A stretch of 64,000 nucleotides of DNA from Syngnathus acus (Eukaryota > Chordata > Actinopteri > Syngnathiformes > Syngnathidae): assembly GCF_901709675.1 (NCBI RefSeq), contig NC_051095.1:14955456-15019455 (forward strand), written 5' to 3'. Shown in pieces: positions 1-13,740 of the stretch; position 1 is the stretch's first letter; the number at the start of each line of letters is the position of its first letter. The notes beneath the pieces are model-generated. The model was not told the origin of the DNA. It saw only the letters and a program-made list of their open reading frames with translations, and made no database searches. A program made the position numbers and the translations under genes.

Positions 1-3000
1 TGAGGATGTCAATCTGCTCCTCGACAGAGCGAATCTTTCTTAGGGCCTCTTCATCAGCCATTTTTTTACCCTCCCTCCTCTCCCGCTCCTCCAGCTCCCT
101 CAGTCTCTGACGGAGTTCATCTGACTGGAATCAGTGACAAAGTTCCACATAAGCCCTCCACACCATTGCCTGAACAATCAGCCATAAGTTGCATTCTCCA
201 TCATGACAACGGTGTGACCGTGTTGCGCAAGGGTTGACCACCTCTGACTTGGCCTTCTTCTCCGCTGCCATCAGTTGGACTTTGTCTCTCTGCTCCTTTG
301 GTGCAGATCGATACATGTCTAAGAGTAGCTTCATCTCCCTCTGGGACTCCTGAGCTTTCCTGTACAGTCGACAGGTAATAATATTACCACAACTATGAAA
401 TATAAAACACATGACTTCATTTTGTTTGGGGGCGGTGGGAAATAAAATCCCAGACAAGGTCTCACTTTAGCTCTACTCTGACAATCTTAAACTGCTCCAT
501 CTCTTTCCTCTTGGGCCCTCCAGCTGAAGAAAGACGTTCTCCAGAAGATTCCTCGGCTTGGTTGCCACTTCCCAGTTTCTCCCTCTCTTCCTTTATCCCA
601 CTGCGAGTTGGCCTCTCTCTTTCCTTTTCCCTCTCGCGGTCTTTCTCCTCTTTCTTTATGATGTCTTTGTCTTTCTTTTCCTCTTTCTTCTCCTCCTTCT
701 CCTCCTCCTTGACTGTTACCTCGGATTCAACTCCTGGCTCTGTTTTCACCGAGATGCCTAGTGAAGCAGAAAAATCACACAATTGACATTGTGAACACAA
801 CAAAGTCGTACCGTTGGTAAATTGAGCAAAATGTTAGTGAAAAGTGAGTCATGCAAACTACCTTCATGAGTTTTGTCATGTGAGACATTTTGTGGGTGTG
901 TGAATAAGTTGAAGGTCTCGACTCAGCTGTGTTTGACCTGAGAGATTCTACTTTGCTCACCATTGGCTCATTGACACTTACCAGCGCTGTTTGGCATAGA
1001 AGAGTCATTGTCAGGAGGTTCGGACTTGACCAAGGCCTCCCCAGAGACACTCGCTGTCATAGGGGACGTCGTCTCCTCCTTCAAGTCAATCTCCGTGCTC
1101 GACTGAGTTTGCAAGATGCTGCTCCCCTTTGAAATGCGAATCTTCAAAGACAACATCAAATACATAATTTCGGCATCATCCTGCACTAATATGTTTCACA
1201 AGTCATTCAATTTTTAGGAAATTGTTCTTTTTTTGGCATCAAACCTGGTTGAGTTCAGCTTGTGTCTCTCTCATTCTCAGCTTGAATTTCACAACCTCGC
1301 CCTTCATTTGCTGGTTATGAGTTTGCAGGGTGCTGATCAGATGCCGCATCTCTCTGTTGATTGGGCCTGTGGCGAGCGGTGAGAAACAAGCAAAGGGCAC
1401 TTGACATCCCTGCCGGCCTCTGTGAACACCGACAAGCAAAAGCAGTTCGGGGTTCCGCGTCATGTTCTGTAAGCTTCGACTCCTTACCGGCTTGCTCGTT
1501 GGCAGCGAGAGTTTGTTCAAATTCAATACGTAGCATCTCGTACTCCTTCCTGACTTGAGCGAGGGTATCTTCCAGCTGAAAGACTTCGGTGCGAACCTTT
1601 CTTTGCAAAGTCACCTCGTCATTCTGCAAACAATAAAGGCGTCAGTGAGGCAGCGCTCACTTTGGACGGATGCCCACACGAGCTTACCTCCATGTGCTCC
1701 AGCTGTCGAAGGCGTGCCGTCCTCGTTGTGTTGAGTCGGCCACGCGTCTCGTCTAACTGAGCCTTGAGGATCAGTGACTCGTTGTACAGCACAGAAAATT
1801 GTGACTGCAGACAGCGATACTCAGAGGTATCCTTCACCATGCCCTCTGCTCGACTCAGCAGCTCAGCCTGAGTGGGAAGAGTACACATTCAGAGAGCAAA
1901 TTCTCAAAATCGATGTGAAAAAGCTTTCTATTAGTAAAAATATCCACCAAATAATGTAACGGCACATGAAACACACCTTCATGTTGTTATTCTCCTGCAG
2001 CACATTCTGCAGATCCTGCTGGAGCTTCTGGAGCTCAATGAGACGATTATCTGCCAGCTCCTGGTTTTCTTCCAGTTCACTGTTTATTTCCTCAAACTGC
2101 AGGAGAGCAACATCACCAAACAGGAAAAAAGGTGAAGCATTACTGCACTAAATAAAATATATGTTCTTCACTTACAAAATTCCTACCTTTCTCTTGTTGA
2201 TGGTGATGGTTCCACATACACTACTAGCCTCCCCACACACTTTATAACCTTTGCTGTTCACCTAGGGTGAGATTTGTTTTTGTTTTTTAAAACCAAACAG
2301 ACATGCATACATACAGTACGTATTTGCCTAAAATAAAATACACCATACCCTCTCTAGTATCTCACTCATGTGTGCATTTAGCCGATTTTCACGTCGACGG
2401 ATCTTCTCCATATCCCACTGAAGCTCTTCACTCAAAACCTGCAGCTCACTGACACGTTGGTCTGCCTTGTTTGCTGCACGACCAAGAGATCGGAACTTGA
2501 CAGAAGAGGAAGAGAGGGCATAAGGGCTGTGCAATATCATTAGTACACAGCATGCGTCATATAATGCGTACCTCACTGGTCATCTGATTGTATTTCTGCT
2601 TGAGGTCCTCAGACAGTTGTTGAAGACGTTCATTTTGACCAGTCAGCAGCGTGTTCAATTTGGAAGCTACGTGGCATAAACTCCCCGCTGAGAAATAACA
2701 GCCATCGACAATGATTATTTGAGCAAGTCACTAAATCATGTGGCCCCTATTCTACTCCGCTTCATTATTCATTAGTGACTGTTGATTTCTTTTACTGACC
2801 AATTCCAGAATCCATGTCTGCTTTCAGTTGGTCTACTGTGCTCTTCAGACACTTGTAGACCTCCACAACACGAGTAGCCTGCATATGGCTGGACTGCACC
2901 CTCTCCTGAAGCTCGGCTTCCATTTCCTCACTGGTGCTGCTCGCCAGGGTGGCCAGGAAGGAGTTGGATGTCTCGCCCTGGTGGCCTGTGTGACAACAGT

Positions 3001-4374
3001 GGAGCACATTCACCAAAATGTCATAAACTATATTACATATGACAAAATTCTACTTCAACACAAATAAGCTGAAATGGCATACTTTTAAATTGCATTAATT
3101 TGCACGGACGTACACAAATAAAATTATTTATATTTCCAAATGTCTGCAGCTTCACTTGCCTAGGGCATCAGTCTCCAGAGACTTTTAGTTGAACACACCG
3201 TGTTGTGTAAAATCACCTTCACTACATTTTCTTTCTCATTACCTCTGTCCTTGGACCTCTCCTGATTGGAATCTCCATCCGGTTCAGGGGTTTCCGGCTT
3301 CAGGTTCCTTCCTTCTCCCGTTGGAGACTTCTCTGGTTCGCTTTGCGATTGGTCATATAGTCTGATGAACAGCTTAATATTTTCATCAAACTGAAAGCAA
3401 AGAATGATAAGACATTGAAATTCTGTTGACATCTTTTAAGGTGCTCTGCTGGATCTTGTTTCTTGTTGCTGAGCATAAACCCCCAAGTGTTCACCTGATT
3501 CCAGTATCTATTGAGGATAAGCAGGCTTGCATCATCAGTGGCCTGGCGCGTCTCTAGTCTCTCGATTCGCTCTCGCAATTCATCTTCAATGCCCTGCAAA
3601 CCAGCAAGCCAAAAATCAAAGTTTACAGTTAAAAAACACATGCGATGTTTGGAATCAACTACAGAATTCTACACATACGCTATTTTCTAATCACTACAAA
3701 ATGATTTTTACCGAGAGGAAATGTAGTATGTCAGCTGACTCACTTGGGTGGCGCAATAAACATTGATGCACCAAGGGATAAAATGATTTGCCAAAGAGCA
3801 TCAGTCGTTCACATTTCAAAATGCATTGTAGGATTCATTGAGGGCAATGAGGATAACCTATAGTCATTAGTAACACATCCAAACAGCACCACAAAATGGT
3901 GAGCTTGCTATATAGTACACTACCTAGTAGTGGAAAGGGAGGGTTTCAGAACTCAACAACAGATTCTGGTTTGTTAAAAAAGCAAAATGCACCTGTCTTT
4001 GATCCAAAGATTCTCCCAGTTTCCGGTTCTTAGCCTGGAGAGCTTTGATATCTTGTTCTTCCTGAAAGAACAAGTTGTGGAACATTACCAATGAACAAGC
4101 GAACGAACACACACGGACCCCCCCCCACACACACACACACACAAATATATTGTCCTTTAAATTAAGTGTAACGATGGAAGAGAATAATCAAGCTGACCGA
4201 GTTAGAAACCCCTCCCAGTTTGATGACCGTCTCCACCGCTGTGCTCCCACTAGCAGCTGCAGCACTTAGACCGGGACCTCCATCTTCTCCATCCCGCTCT
4301 CTCCGCTTTTCCGGATGCAGACCGGAGGTTGAGGAGGGGCCGCTGGGATCTGCAGGACGCTTCTGCCCCGACAT
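1..4374 (-). CDS. rnf20: E3 ubiquitin-protein ligase BRE1A (RNF20), 5' part
   Basis: RNF20 pairs with RNF40 as the nuclear ligase that monoubiquitinates histone H2B. Sixteen coding exons can be read on the minus strand: 4198-4374, 3993-4061, 3495-3593, 3243-3390, 2800-2985, 2572-2687, 2349-2495, 2187-2261, 1977-2096, 1688-1867, 1488-1623, 1245-1366, 982-1141, 466-757, 242-359 and 1-124. They join in frame to about 756 residues. Start MSGQKRPA, then [61 protein letters not shown] and [18 protein letters not shown] match RNF20 coiled-coil segments; the [11 protein letters not shown] block favours RNF20 over RNF40. A Lys/Glu/Arg-rich stretch lies in exon 14. The C-terminal RING finger (roughly the last 220 residues of a protein near 975 aa) lies beyond the left edge, so the gene is truncated by the window, not broken. 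Confidence 0.95.
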
Positions 4375-4815
4375 CCTAAGACACCTGTTACAAGACACGC
4401 AGTGGTAATAGTGAGATAGTTTCTTCTGCTCTGTGTGTATGGCATTTCAACTCCTAGTTAGCAACAAAGGTGGCTGTGGGAGTCGTCGTGTTAAATTGAA
4501 CAAAACATAACAAAAGACAGTAGACCGAACATCCCTAAAAAGTTATCTCTATCTAAAAGTCGCATTAGCATCAAGCTGTTCTAGCGCTAATGTTAGCTAC
4601 ATGCTAATGGGAGCGCGAAGGTGCCGACTGAAAAGTAACAATCTATTTCAAACACAAAATTTACAGCTTCATGTGCTTGTGTTCAACCCGACCTGAGTCG
4701 GAGGAAAAGTCTTACCACTTTTTGACGCAGGATTTTAATAAAAATGTGAAATCTCACGAGCAAATGTTGATGCTGCGGCTTCTTTACTCCCGGAAACGGA
4801 AGCTGTAGCGAACTA
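4375..4815 (-). promoter_or_regulatory. rnf20: rnf20 5' non-coding exon and promoter region
   Basis: A splice acceptor (CTTAG) sits one base before the rnf20 ATG. A matching donor (GTAAGACT, bases 4708-4715) lies about 340 bp upstream, so a non-coding first exon beginning near 4,716 is likely. Around 4,787-4,800 are two adjacent ETS-type GGAA cores and no TATA box, as expected for a housekeeping promoter. The exact transcription start is not visible. Confidence 0.5.
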
Positions 4816-6384
4816 TCATTATACAACGGGACGTGTAGTGCGCCATCTAGTGCCACGGGGGGTCAATTTAACATGCCTTGACACGTTCAGAATGGCCACT
4901 TCTCATTGTTTCTTCCTCAAGTCACCGGAATAAAAATAACACCGGGTTGCCGTGTATTTACAAAAAACTTACGGCACACGACCATTTAAAAATGTTGCAT
5001 CAAGTGTACATACTGTAATAAATATGTGCGGTATGGTGGCAGTCAAGCGATTCTGGGGTCTGTTGGGGCCCCAAACAGAAATTAACTCACACACTGAAAC
5101 GTTATAAATAACTTTAATTATCAATTGTTATTAATAAATACATATAATGGATGTTAAATGCAATATTCGTATATGATATTAAAATAAATTCATATTTTCA
5201 CATTATTGTAAAATCACCTCAAATTTAATCGGATTACTTTTTCTTTAACCAGAGAACCTTTATGGAGGCAAAATTCCATCAGGTTAAAGATACAATATTT
5301 TTTTGAGGGGGAGAGGTCATTTCTTTGTCTGTTGAGTACAACAATGAACTGCCCTTTTGCCTTTCTCTCCCCCAGTCCTTATATAAAAGAGACTCATCAT
5401 AAACCTTTGAACATTGAGCAATACTGAAGAGTATAGTGCACCCAGTGCAGAGTCCATGTTGTGTAAAAACTGGATGTTAACAGCTTGTGCAGGACTTGTT
5501 TAGTGGGCAGCGACGCATGGCAGCTGCAAAGCTTTCATCTCAAAACAACTTTCACAACTAGAATACAAACTCTTGCTTTCACTTCAAAACTGAACAAGAA
5601 ATTATATAATGATGTATTATATGCACTTTCTCACACAAAAATAATATTGCAACACCTAATCATTTCACCATGACAAATAAGACGATAAGAAATTAGCTTC
5701 AGTGTGTCTGTGGGAATTTCTGTCCATTCATTCATAGTAACGTTTTCAATGTTAGATCGTTGTTGATGATTGGATGTGAAGTTCTTCTCCACAAAACTAA
5801 TCCAAGCGTGCCTTTATTGCATCCATAGACTTTTAGGGTGAAACATTCCGGATCAGTTTTTGTTAGGACGCCTTATATGATTGATACTGTATGTTATCGA
5901 TCCTCCTAATTAGATACTGCACTAGAATTAGATGTGGAATGTAGGTAAGTGCTTCAGATAGTGTTCAGCCTCAGGCCATGATGACTCACCACTAGTTGTT
6001 ATTATAGTAGTTAAATATGTGTCGTGACCTGAATCATGATGATCTGGTGCATAAACACATATTGCCCGTAAACGTGTTGTGCCTGTGTTTGCATGCATAA
6101 TGTAGACATATTCATGTCAACTTTTTTCTGCTGTCTCAGTCAGTTGAGTTTTAAAGATTTTTTTTGTAAGCATCGCTGACAGTTGCTGACCTTATCCACA
6201 ATCACAATGAATCCAAAACACAATGTCAGAACCCTGTATTGCGACATTGCATTAGATAATAATCAAGTGTCAATTTATTGCTTGCTGATGTTCTTGTTCC
6301 ATTTGATTGCTTTAACTCGCTTGGACTGCCCCTAAGTCCACAAAGGAGCACTATTGATGCCGTCTAACTCCGCCCATGTCTATC
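4816..6384. other. Intergenic, no gene seen
   Basis: AT-rich spacer between the divergent rnf20 and aldob promoters. I see no conserved coding exon, RNA gene or clear transposon; the open frames are short and lack splice context. Confidence 0.5.
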
Positions 6385-6527
6385 CGCTTCGAGCCAATTG
6401 CGTTTCCGGGGTGCCGCACGCCCTGCCACATCACATCAGGAGCGCCTCCTCCTCTCACTTAAATACACTTTTTCGTGCTCTTCTCGTGGTCTCCGCATTC
6501 AGTGTGACTCAACGCTATATCAGTCAA
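6385..6527 (+). promoter_or_regulatory. aldob: aldob promoter and non-coding exon 1
   Basis: A CCAAT box lies at about 6,394, a TATA-like TTAAATA at about 6,459, and a strong donor (CAGTCAA then GTAAGT) at 6,527/6,528. This fits a TATA-type promoter with a short untranslated first exon of roughly 6,490-6,527. That exon would splice to the ATG exon at 7,554, as in vertebrate aldolase genes. The transcription start is inferred from TATA spacing. Confidence 0.55.
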
Positions 6528-7554
6528 GTAAGTTTTCCACTTTTTACTATTTGTGGACTCTTCTCAAGTGGGATGGAAAGAGAGGAGCGGTCGTCTTTTT
6601 ATGAAAGCCAATCGAACGAACCCGTCAAAGAACGGTTTCGTTTCCAAAACCTGTTCGACGGGTTGTGTGCTTTTGCAGGCTGAGTCCTGTTGAGATTTCG
6701 TAACATTTGAGCGAGTACTGACGCGTCAGCATTCATATCAATCTCGTGATTGCGTACAAAGAAAACTCCTGCAAATTCAGTGCAGTCAATACAACTTTGA
6801 TTTGAAGTGGGTGCACGTCTTTCCTAATACAACTCTTTCTACGTTTTTAAATGCACGTACTTTGAACTCGGGTTGCAACACAGGGGTTGCAAAAGTACTG
6901 CAGTAGTACTGATTTAACTCATTTAAAGTATGTATGTATGCAGGCTCTGAAATGTACTTCAGCACAAAAGTTACTTTTTTTTTGAACGATCAGTCATGCA
7001 ATACCTATATGATAACTTTTAGGCTGGCACAAGACGAAGGAATTCTCCACAAATCATTTTTTGAGACTATAACATCAGACTTGTTTACTTGAATAAGGCC
7101 ATGGTTGGGAAATAAATTGCTTCCCAGCATGTCACTACTGGCCCTGTTTTTTCACTTTATAAGACGCCCAGATCTCAGTCAATCAAGATTTCAACCTAGA
7201 TTGACTTTACCCTTCTTCTTTTGTCAAATTTACGTCGGTCATAACGAGGTTATTTTGACGAAGGAATAGAAAGTATGGATAACTGTTTTCAACTATGGGG
7301 AGTAAAATTAACAAAGCTTCAGAAAAAGAAATACTCAAGCAAAGTACCTCAAAACTTGGTATTGAGGCATTTTATACTTAGTTACTTCCTACCCACTGGT
7401 TGCGCATGAGGTAGGAGAAAACTGGAGGTTGAACTCGGCCAAACATTTACAGAGGTGACGTCAGAGAGGCAGTCAGTGATCCAGAGAAGGAGAACATCTT
7501 CCTCATACTTTCTGCAGAGCCTTGGCTTAAATAACCTGTTTGTCGTCCTCCAGG

Positions 7555-10085
7555 ATGGCTCAGCAATTTCCAACCCTCTCTCCGGAGCAGAAGAAGGAGC
7601 TCTCGGAAATTGCTCAGAGGATAGTGGCCCCGGGAAAGGGAATCCTGGCGGCAGATGAGTCAACCGGTAAGTTCACTTGAGGGCAAGAGGAATTTTTAAA
7701 AAGACAGCTGCAAACGAGTCTTTGATTTACTTCTCGCCTTTAAGGCACCATGGGAAAGCGTCTCCAGAAGATCAACGTGGAGAACAATGAGGAAAACCGT
7801 CGCTGCTTCCGTGACCTCCTCTTTACATCTCCTGACCCCGTCCCTCAAGCCATCGGAGGGGTGATCCTGTTCCACGAGACGCTCTACCAGAAGTCAGACA
7901 AAGGAAAGCCCTTCCCCCAAGTCATCAAAGAAAGGGGCATTGTTGTTGGCATCAAGGTGAGCGAGCGGGCAAAGAGCTCACAAATCTCTGTGCATGTAGG
8001 GGTGCAAATGATTTGTCACCGGGGTGGTGACTTGACTTGAACAGATCTTTAACTTTACCCTTTATGTACCAAACAACACATGATAAGCGCAATCTGAGCT
8101 GCCAGTGGCCACACCTCACGAGCCACTCATCAGCTAGTCTCATTCGCTGATGCCAATGTCACTCACCGGGCCAGGCCCCGCCTTTATACACCTAACCAAC
8201 TCTCATGAGGATCACGACTCCAACTGGACAAAAATAATACTGGCCGCATTAAATTAAATCTACAAAATCATTTTAATTGGCAGAATACTTGATTGACAAA
8301 TCATTTAATTTGGTACTGCCTACTCTTTCTATCTTTAGTCACTAACAGGCACAACAAGAGCTTAAGCACAATTGCTCCATGAGACAATGAAACTAATTTA
8401 ACATAGTTACGTCAGTCATGTCTGACACTTTCAATTGCCTAATATTAGATAGCTGAGTATAGATCCCACAACAAATTTTCAATAGGCCTATCATAGTAAT
8501 TTACTTTATTCCTTGAAGGACAGATATAAACTCTTTGTGGCTGCGGAACACAGTTTTCCCTCCATCAGATTGGCTCATTTTGAAAGTTAATGGCATCTTC
8601 CTCCTTCAGGTGGACAAAGGTACAGCTTTTCTGAATGGAACAGATGGAGAGACAACCACACAAGGTAAAAATGATCCCAATTGCTTCTTCATCACAAAAT
8701 GTCTTCTGCAGTTGACGTTGCTCATTTTGCCGTTGGTCCACAGGTCTTGACGGCCTCTCGGAGCGCTGTGCCCAGTACAAGAAAGACGGCTGCGACTTTG
8801 CCAAGTGGAGGTGTGTGCTCAAGATCTCAGACAGCTGCCCCACAGCTCTTGGCATTGCAGAGAATGCCAACGTACTGGCCAGATATGCCAGCATCTGCCA
8901 ACAGGTTGGCACCACACACACACACCATAGAAATGAATCTCAATTTGTAACTTATAGAATGGCACACAGTAGAATTGGAACAACGTTAATGTGGATCAGC
9001 AGTCTCAAATATTCTTGTGTCTGCCTAGTATGTTATTCTCAGGGAAAGTAAGGAGGGTATCCAGAATGTCTTGGACCAATAGTGTATGTGATGTTTGTCT
9101 TCCTTTGAGTGGGTAATTAAAAAAAAACAATATCTTATCAGAATGGACTGGTGCCTATTGTGGAGCCAGAGATCCTTCCAGATGGAGACCATGACCTGCT
9201 AAGATGCCAGTATGTCACTGAAAAGGTGGGTAGGCCATCTGTCGGATACTTTTCAAATGAATAAATATTTCTTAATTATAGATGATAGAATATAAATGCA
9301 TGTGTCTCTTCTCTTCAGGTTCTGGCTGCTGTCTACAAGGCTCTGTCTGATCATCACGTATACCTGGAGGGAACACTGCTGAAGCCCAACATGGTCACAG
9401 CTGGACACTCCTGTACCCAGAAGTTCACCCCTCAGGAGGTCGCCATGGCTACCGTGACAGCTCTTCGGCGCACCGTGCCAGCTGCTGTGCCGGGTGAGCG
9501 TTTTTCTTCAAGCATTTAATTGTTCTTCCTGTCACTGGTATAGAAGGTTGAGCAATTGGGTCAAATTGGATCATTTACAACAGCACACAAGTTGGAATCA
9601 CTGCATCATTTGGCAATGTCACCTTCTGTGACTTTACAGGCATCTGTTTCCTGTCTGGTGGCCAGAGTGAGGAAGAGGCCTCGCTCAACCTGAACGCCAT
9701 CAACCAGGTGGCGCTCAATCGCCCCTGGAAGCTCACCTTCTCATATGGCCGTGCGCTGCAGGCGTCCACTCTTGCAGCCTGGCAGGGCAAAGCTGCCAAC
9801 AAAGCCGCTGCGCAGGAAGTTTTCTGCAAAAGGGCCATGGTAAGCCTCAGCAAATAAACACGCGGGAGTATTCATCCGCTCTTATCTCGTATTACCCAAC
9901 TTTATTGTGACTGGTAAATGATTTGTCAGACGCTGTTTGTTCCGTAATGTGGAGCAGGTAACATGGCTGATGATTAACTCTTTCCTCAGATCAATGGCCT
10001 AGCTGCTAAAGGAGAGTACAAGGCCACAGGGTCGTCCGAGCAGGCTTCCATGCAGTCTCTGCACACGACCAACTATGTCTATTAA
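7555..10085 (+). CDS. aldob: Fructose-bisphosphate aldolase B
   Basis: Class I aldolase cleaves fructose-1,6-bisphosphate and fructose-1-phosphate in the cytosol (glycolysis, gluconeogenesis, fructose use). Coding exons: 7555-7666, 7745-7956, 8610-8664, 8744-8904, 9142-9225, 9319-9493, 9640-9839 and 9990-10085, giving exactly 364 aa, the family length. [20 protein letters not shown] starts the protein. [29 protein letters not shown] and ARYASICQQ follow. [14 protein letters not shown] carries the Schiff-base lysine, [19 protein letters not shown] follows, and the protein ends in the catalytic C-terminal Tyr (TTNYVY). The B isoform is favoured by the rnf20 neighbourhood, which matches tetrapod ALDOB, and by overall similarity; aldolase A or C is less likely. 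All residues expected for activity are present. Confidence 0.95.
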
Positions 10086-10217
10086 ATGCTCTGACCTCAA
10101 GTGTCGACACACTTGGACCAAATATGGAGGACCTGAAACGCCTCTGATGGATGGATGGATGTTATCTCAAATGGGGATTGCCTTATAACGTTGAGCTACT
10201 GTTTGCCTTCCGAAAGG

Positions 10218-10223
10218 AATAAA
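10218..10223 (+). terminator. aldob: aldob polyadenylation signal
   Basis: AATAAA lies 133 bp after the aldob stop codon and is the first canonical signal in the 3' UTR. Confidence 0.7.
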
Positions 10224-11054
10224 TTAAGGGACCAAAATGAGTCTGTTCATTTTTTTTTCATTGACGAATCATCAGTTTAGTTGTTTTTTTGCACTCATGA
10301 GGGCAATAGATTTTATAATACGGTTCCAGTTAAATAACATCAAAATCTACTGATTTGTGCTTAATCAAAAAATTCTGCCTGAACAAAGATGTGGTTCAGA
10401 TTTGTATTGTTAAATATTGTAGTTTTAAAATTTAATTTACAATATGTTTGCAAAAATGTGTTTGTTCTATTAGCTTACAACTAATTTGCTTGGTGTATAT
10501 AGTGGTGAAAGCTAAAGTGCAAAATGAGCGGCATTCAACTTTATCAATATATATTGCAAGACAACAAAAAATGGAATCAAAGTGCTGCACGGCCACCATT
10601 GCAAAATATTTGAGAAAATCAAAATGGTGGTAAATAAAGCAGGATCACATTCACCATACAGATTAAGTGACTTGATACATTTGAAAATCAAAAGCTCTGT
10701 TGGTTAGGACATTTTTACACTATGTTGTGCCTAGGGCTTCAATTGGGTCTGGCCTGACCTAAACCACTTAACAGCACCACTATCACGTTGCAATTAAACG
10801 CACTGCTAGTGCTAGAGCTGTGCATTTAATATAAATTCAATTACAATTATTACACGCCTCGATTACAAAATTGTCAAAATACAAAATAACTGTGATTATT
10901 ATATGTTTTCCATAATCAAACAGTCCTTATCAGTGCAATACAAAAATGCAATATGGTATAATAGTTGGCAACTGTGCAAGCATACATTCATCACGCTTAC
11001 TGAGCAGTTTAGGCTCAATATTTATCTAAGCTGACAAAGAAATTAATAAAACCA

Positions 11055-11136
<82 letters not shown>

Positions 11137-11384
11137 CAGAGATGCTAATTAAATGTTTTATGTATGCAGATAGCTACAGTTTTTTTTTTGATGGACAAAC
11201 ATGGTAATACTGTCGTGTTGGTATGCAAGCTAGGTGACATTAAAATTGGATCGCTTAAAGAAACACAATAATGTAATTTCTAATAACTGGTGGTTTTAAG
11301 TTACATTAGCTTGAACTGATATAGTTATGGAACTTTGTGTGCACGTGTGGAGCATTGACACAAAAATGACCAAATCCATTCTCA
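10224..11384. other. Spacer between aldob and the MS4A-like gene
   Basis: AT-rich, with one long CA microsatellite and otherwise no recognisable gene or element. Part of it must be the 3' UTR of the convergent MS4A-like gene. Confidence 0.5.
11057..11132. repeat. (CA)n microsatellite
   Basis: About 38 uninterrupted CA dinucleotides. A likely polymorphic marker. Confidence 0.98.
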
Positions 11385-12916
11385 TTATTGGGCTGTTGTA
11401 TCACTCCGTGGTGTTGGAATTTTCTGGAAAAGGACCTGTTGAGAATAGAAAGGATGGTTTAAGTCATGTAAATGTGATGAGTAATACATGAATAACAAAT
11501 ATGATCCTTTAGCAATCATTGTGACCAAAGAAATCTGCCTTTCAGAGTTTCCAGTGACATGCTTATCGATTTTGGCTACTAATTTGCATCATGAATGTTT
11601 CTCACCTTACTTTCTTTTCAATCACTATCTTATTTTTCTGTAAGCAACTTCTGGATATTTTTTTCCTTCTTGAAGAAATACAGGGATAAGATGGGCTTTC
11701 TGCTTCAAATGCAATGAACTGTAATGTTGGCATCTGTTGGTTACCTTCGTGTTTGTGGATTTCAAAGCCAAGCGTGCAACGACCGACAAGAAGATGAGCA
11801 GCACTGATACGCAGAGAGAGCATGTGCACAAAATGCCTTCAATACCATACAGTTGTATCTAAAGAAAGAAAGAAAATAATTATTTGGTTTTATTTGAGCA
11901 ATGAGGAAAATCATGTGCTTGTCTGTTTGTGTAAAATGTCAGTTACCATTCTGCTGTATTGCCACTCTTGCTCTTGCTCCTCTGTTGGCAGTGCACGGTA
12001 AGTGTGATAGTGAAATTGGGAAATATAGACTACTCTGAATCCCACAGAGAGAATAATTCCCAGGATTGCAACTATATACATGGCCAAACAAACTGTCACC
12101 TGAAAGACATGAAATTGTTTATTGACTCCAGGCTCAAACTGTCACCACAATAAAACCTCAATCACACTTTGATACTCCGAAATGATAAAGAGAATAGTGA
12201 AGGTAATGAAATAATTAATTGCATGTTTTCCATGAGAACATTAACAACAAATAGATAGCCATTCTAAATAAAAAATGTTGGTTGCTATCGTCTTCCAATT
12301 CCGGAATGACCCAATTAACCTACCATCCTTTTTGACGGACATGCTCCAGTGTAGATAGACAAGCTTCCACAGACAAGGAACTGCAGGGAATACAAAAACA
12401 AAATATTACCATGTGGATAACCTTATCATCTAACTCAAAGCCTCAGTTGGAGCAAAATGTGTTGTAACTGTAGTGGTAGAAAGCTGCTCTTCATCAGATT
12501 GCTGGGTGACATTTCATTTGTTTTGTGGGTCTTTTGGACAGGCACCCAAACACAATTTTACCTGTGGAGGATAATGAGATGGGGCGAAATATTGTTTACC
12601 AGAGCTCCCTGCCAGAAAGGAATTAAAATGTTGGTGGAATTGTCCACAGTTTCACTGATCAAGATGAATCCCATGATGACTTCAGCACATCCACAGATCA
12701 CGATGACAATCTGGTGAAAAGAAAAGCATCCTGTCTCACTGCATACAAGAATGGAAAACAGAAAGGATGAATCTTTACCCCAAGACTTTGAGGCTCTCTT
12801 TGGACAAAGCGATGCAGAGGTTTGCTGGCCATCAGCACCTTGGCTTCATGCCGCCGATTCTCCCCCTGGCCACTTGTGATCTCTGTGGCATTGTTTGTTG
12901 GCACGCTGCAATCCAT
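11385..12916 (-). CDS. MS4A/CD20-like four-span membrane protein
   Basis: A tetraspan membrane protein of the MS4A (CD20, FceRI-beta) type, a family of immune-cell signalling adaptors and channels. Six coding exons on the minus strand, all separated by phase-0 introns: 12779-12916, 12600-12710, 12324-12380, 11947-12099, 11745-11858 and 11385-11435; total 207 aa. A hydrophilic 46-aa N-terminus is followed by TM1 (IVIVICGCAEVIMGFILI), TM2 (IPFWQGALFLVCGSLSIY), TM3 (CLAMYIVAILGIILSVGF) and TM4 (LCVSVLLIFLSVVARLAL). The PFWQGALFLVCGSLS segment around TM2 is the MS4A hallmark. A glutamate-rich extracellular loop lies between TM3 and TM4. A donor at 13,097/13,098 suggests an upstream untranslated exon. 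The exact family member cannot be named; TMEM176 is a weaker alternative. Confidence 0.75.
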
Positions 12917-13581
12917 GGCTTGACAAGAGGAAAACAATGTTAGCCAATCCCCATTTGCATTCTGCCCCCAAAGAATTAGCAGCAACGCTTGTAATTCACC
13001 ACTCTTTTGAAGGGACTGACACCAGCAAAGCAAATCAGGCCTCTGATGTAAAAAAAACAACAGTTGAACAATATGAAAGACACATGCAGAAACCCACCTC
13101 GCTTTAGTTTTTCACAAGGAGAAGTTATGCTGTGGGTGGGGAGGGAAGTGAAAGAAATGTGACACTGCCAAGAGGAGGAGCTAAGCACTTGGGATGTCGC
13201 AGTATGTGTATTCACATGGAAAGTGTGTCAAATGCTGTACGGATGTTAGTTTGTTTTTGCCGCAAGTTAGTAAGTGCATCAGTGTCGATATCTAACTTGT
13301 TTTCAATGTTCAGTATAGAAAATAGCACCATTTCTTATGGATTGATGAGGTCAATAACTGAAATTATTTTTGTAGAGGTTGTACTCAGCAACAGATTTAT
13401 TTTAAAGCAGCAAAATACATTTTAAAAACAAAGCTTGTTCATCACCATTGATGAATTTGCTTTAATAAATTTTTTTACAGGTACAGATGATATAATAACA
13501 AATGCATACTATCTCTTTTTTTTTTTTTTAATTGAGCATTTTGGAGACTATAAATTACACCTTTAAAAAACAACAACATAG

Positions 13582-13740
13582 GTTAGCCAGGGTGGCAGAG
13601 TGGTGCACTGGTTGGCACGCCCGCCTCACAGTTCAGAGATGCGGGGTTTGATTCCGGCTCCAGCCTTCCTGTGTGGAGTTTGAATGTTCTCCCTGTGCCT
13701 GCCTGGCTTTCCACAGGTTACCTCCTCATTCATTCACCCT
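13582..13740 (+). repeat. tRNA-like fish SINE fragment (head)
   Basis: Contains the recurring phrases GCCTCACAGTTC, GATTCCGGCTCC and GTTCTCCCTGTGCCTGC of a common fish interspersed repeat. Other copies lie at 22,320 (reverse) and 23,470. A reversed tail-like piece (CCGAACCGCTTTATCCTCAC) lies at about 13,895. Confidence 0.7.

Noticed and set aside
11041-11140. Z-DNA or regulatory role for the CA tract
   Set aside because: Sequence alone shows only a microsatellite; nothing ties it to a nearby promoter.
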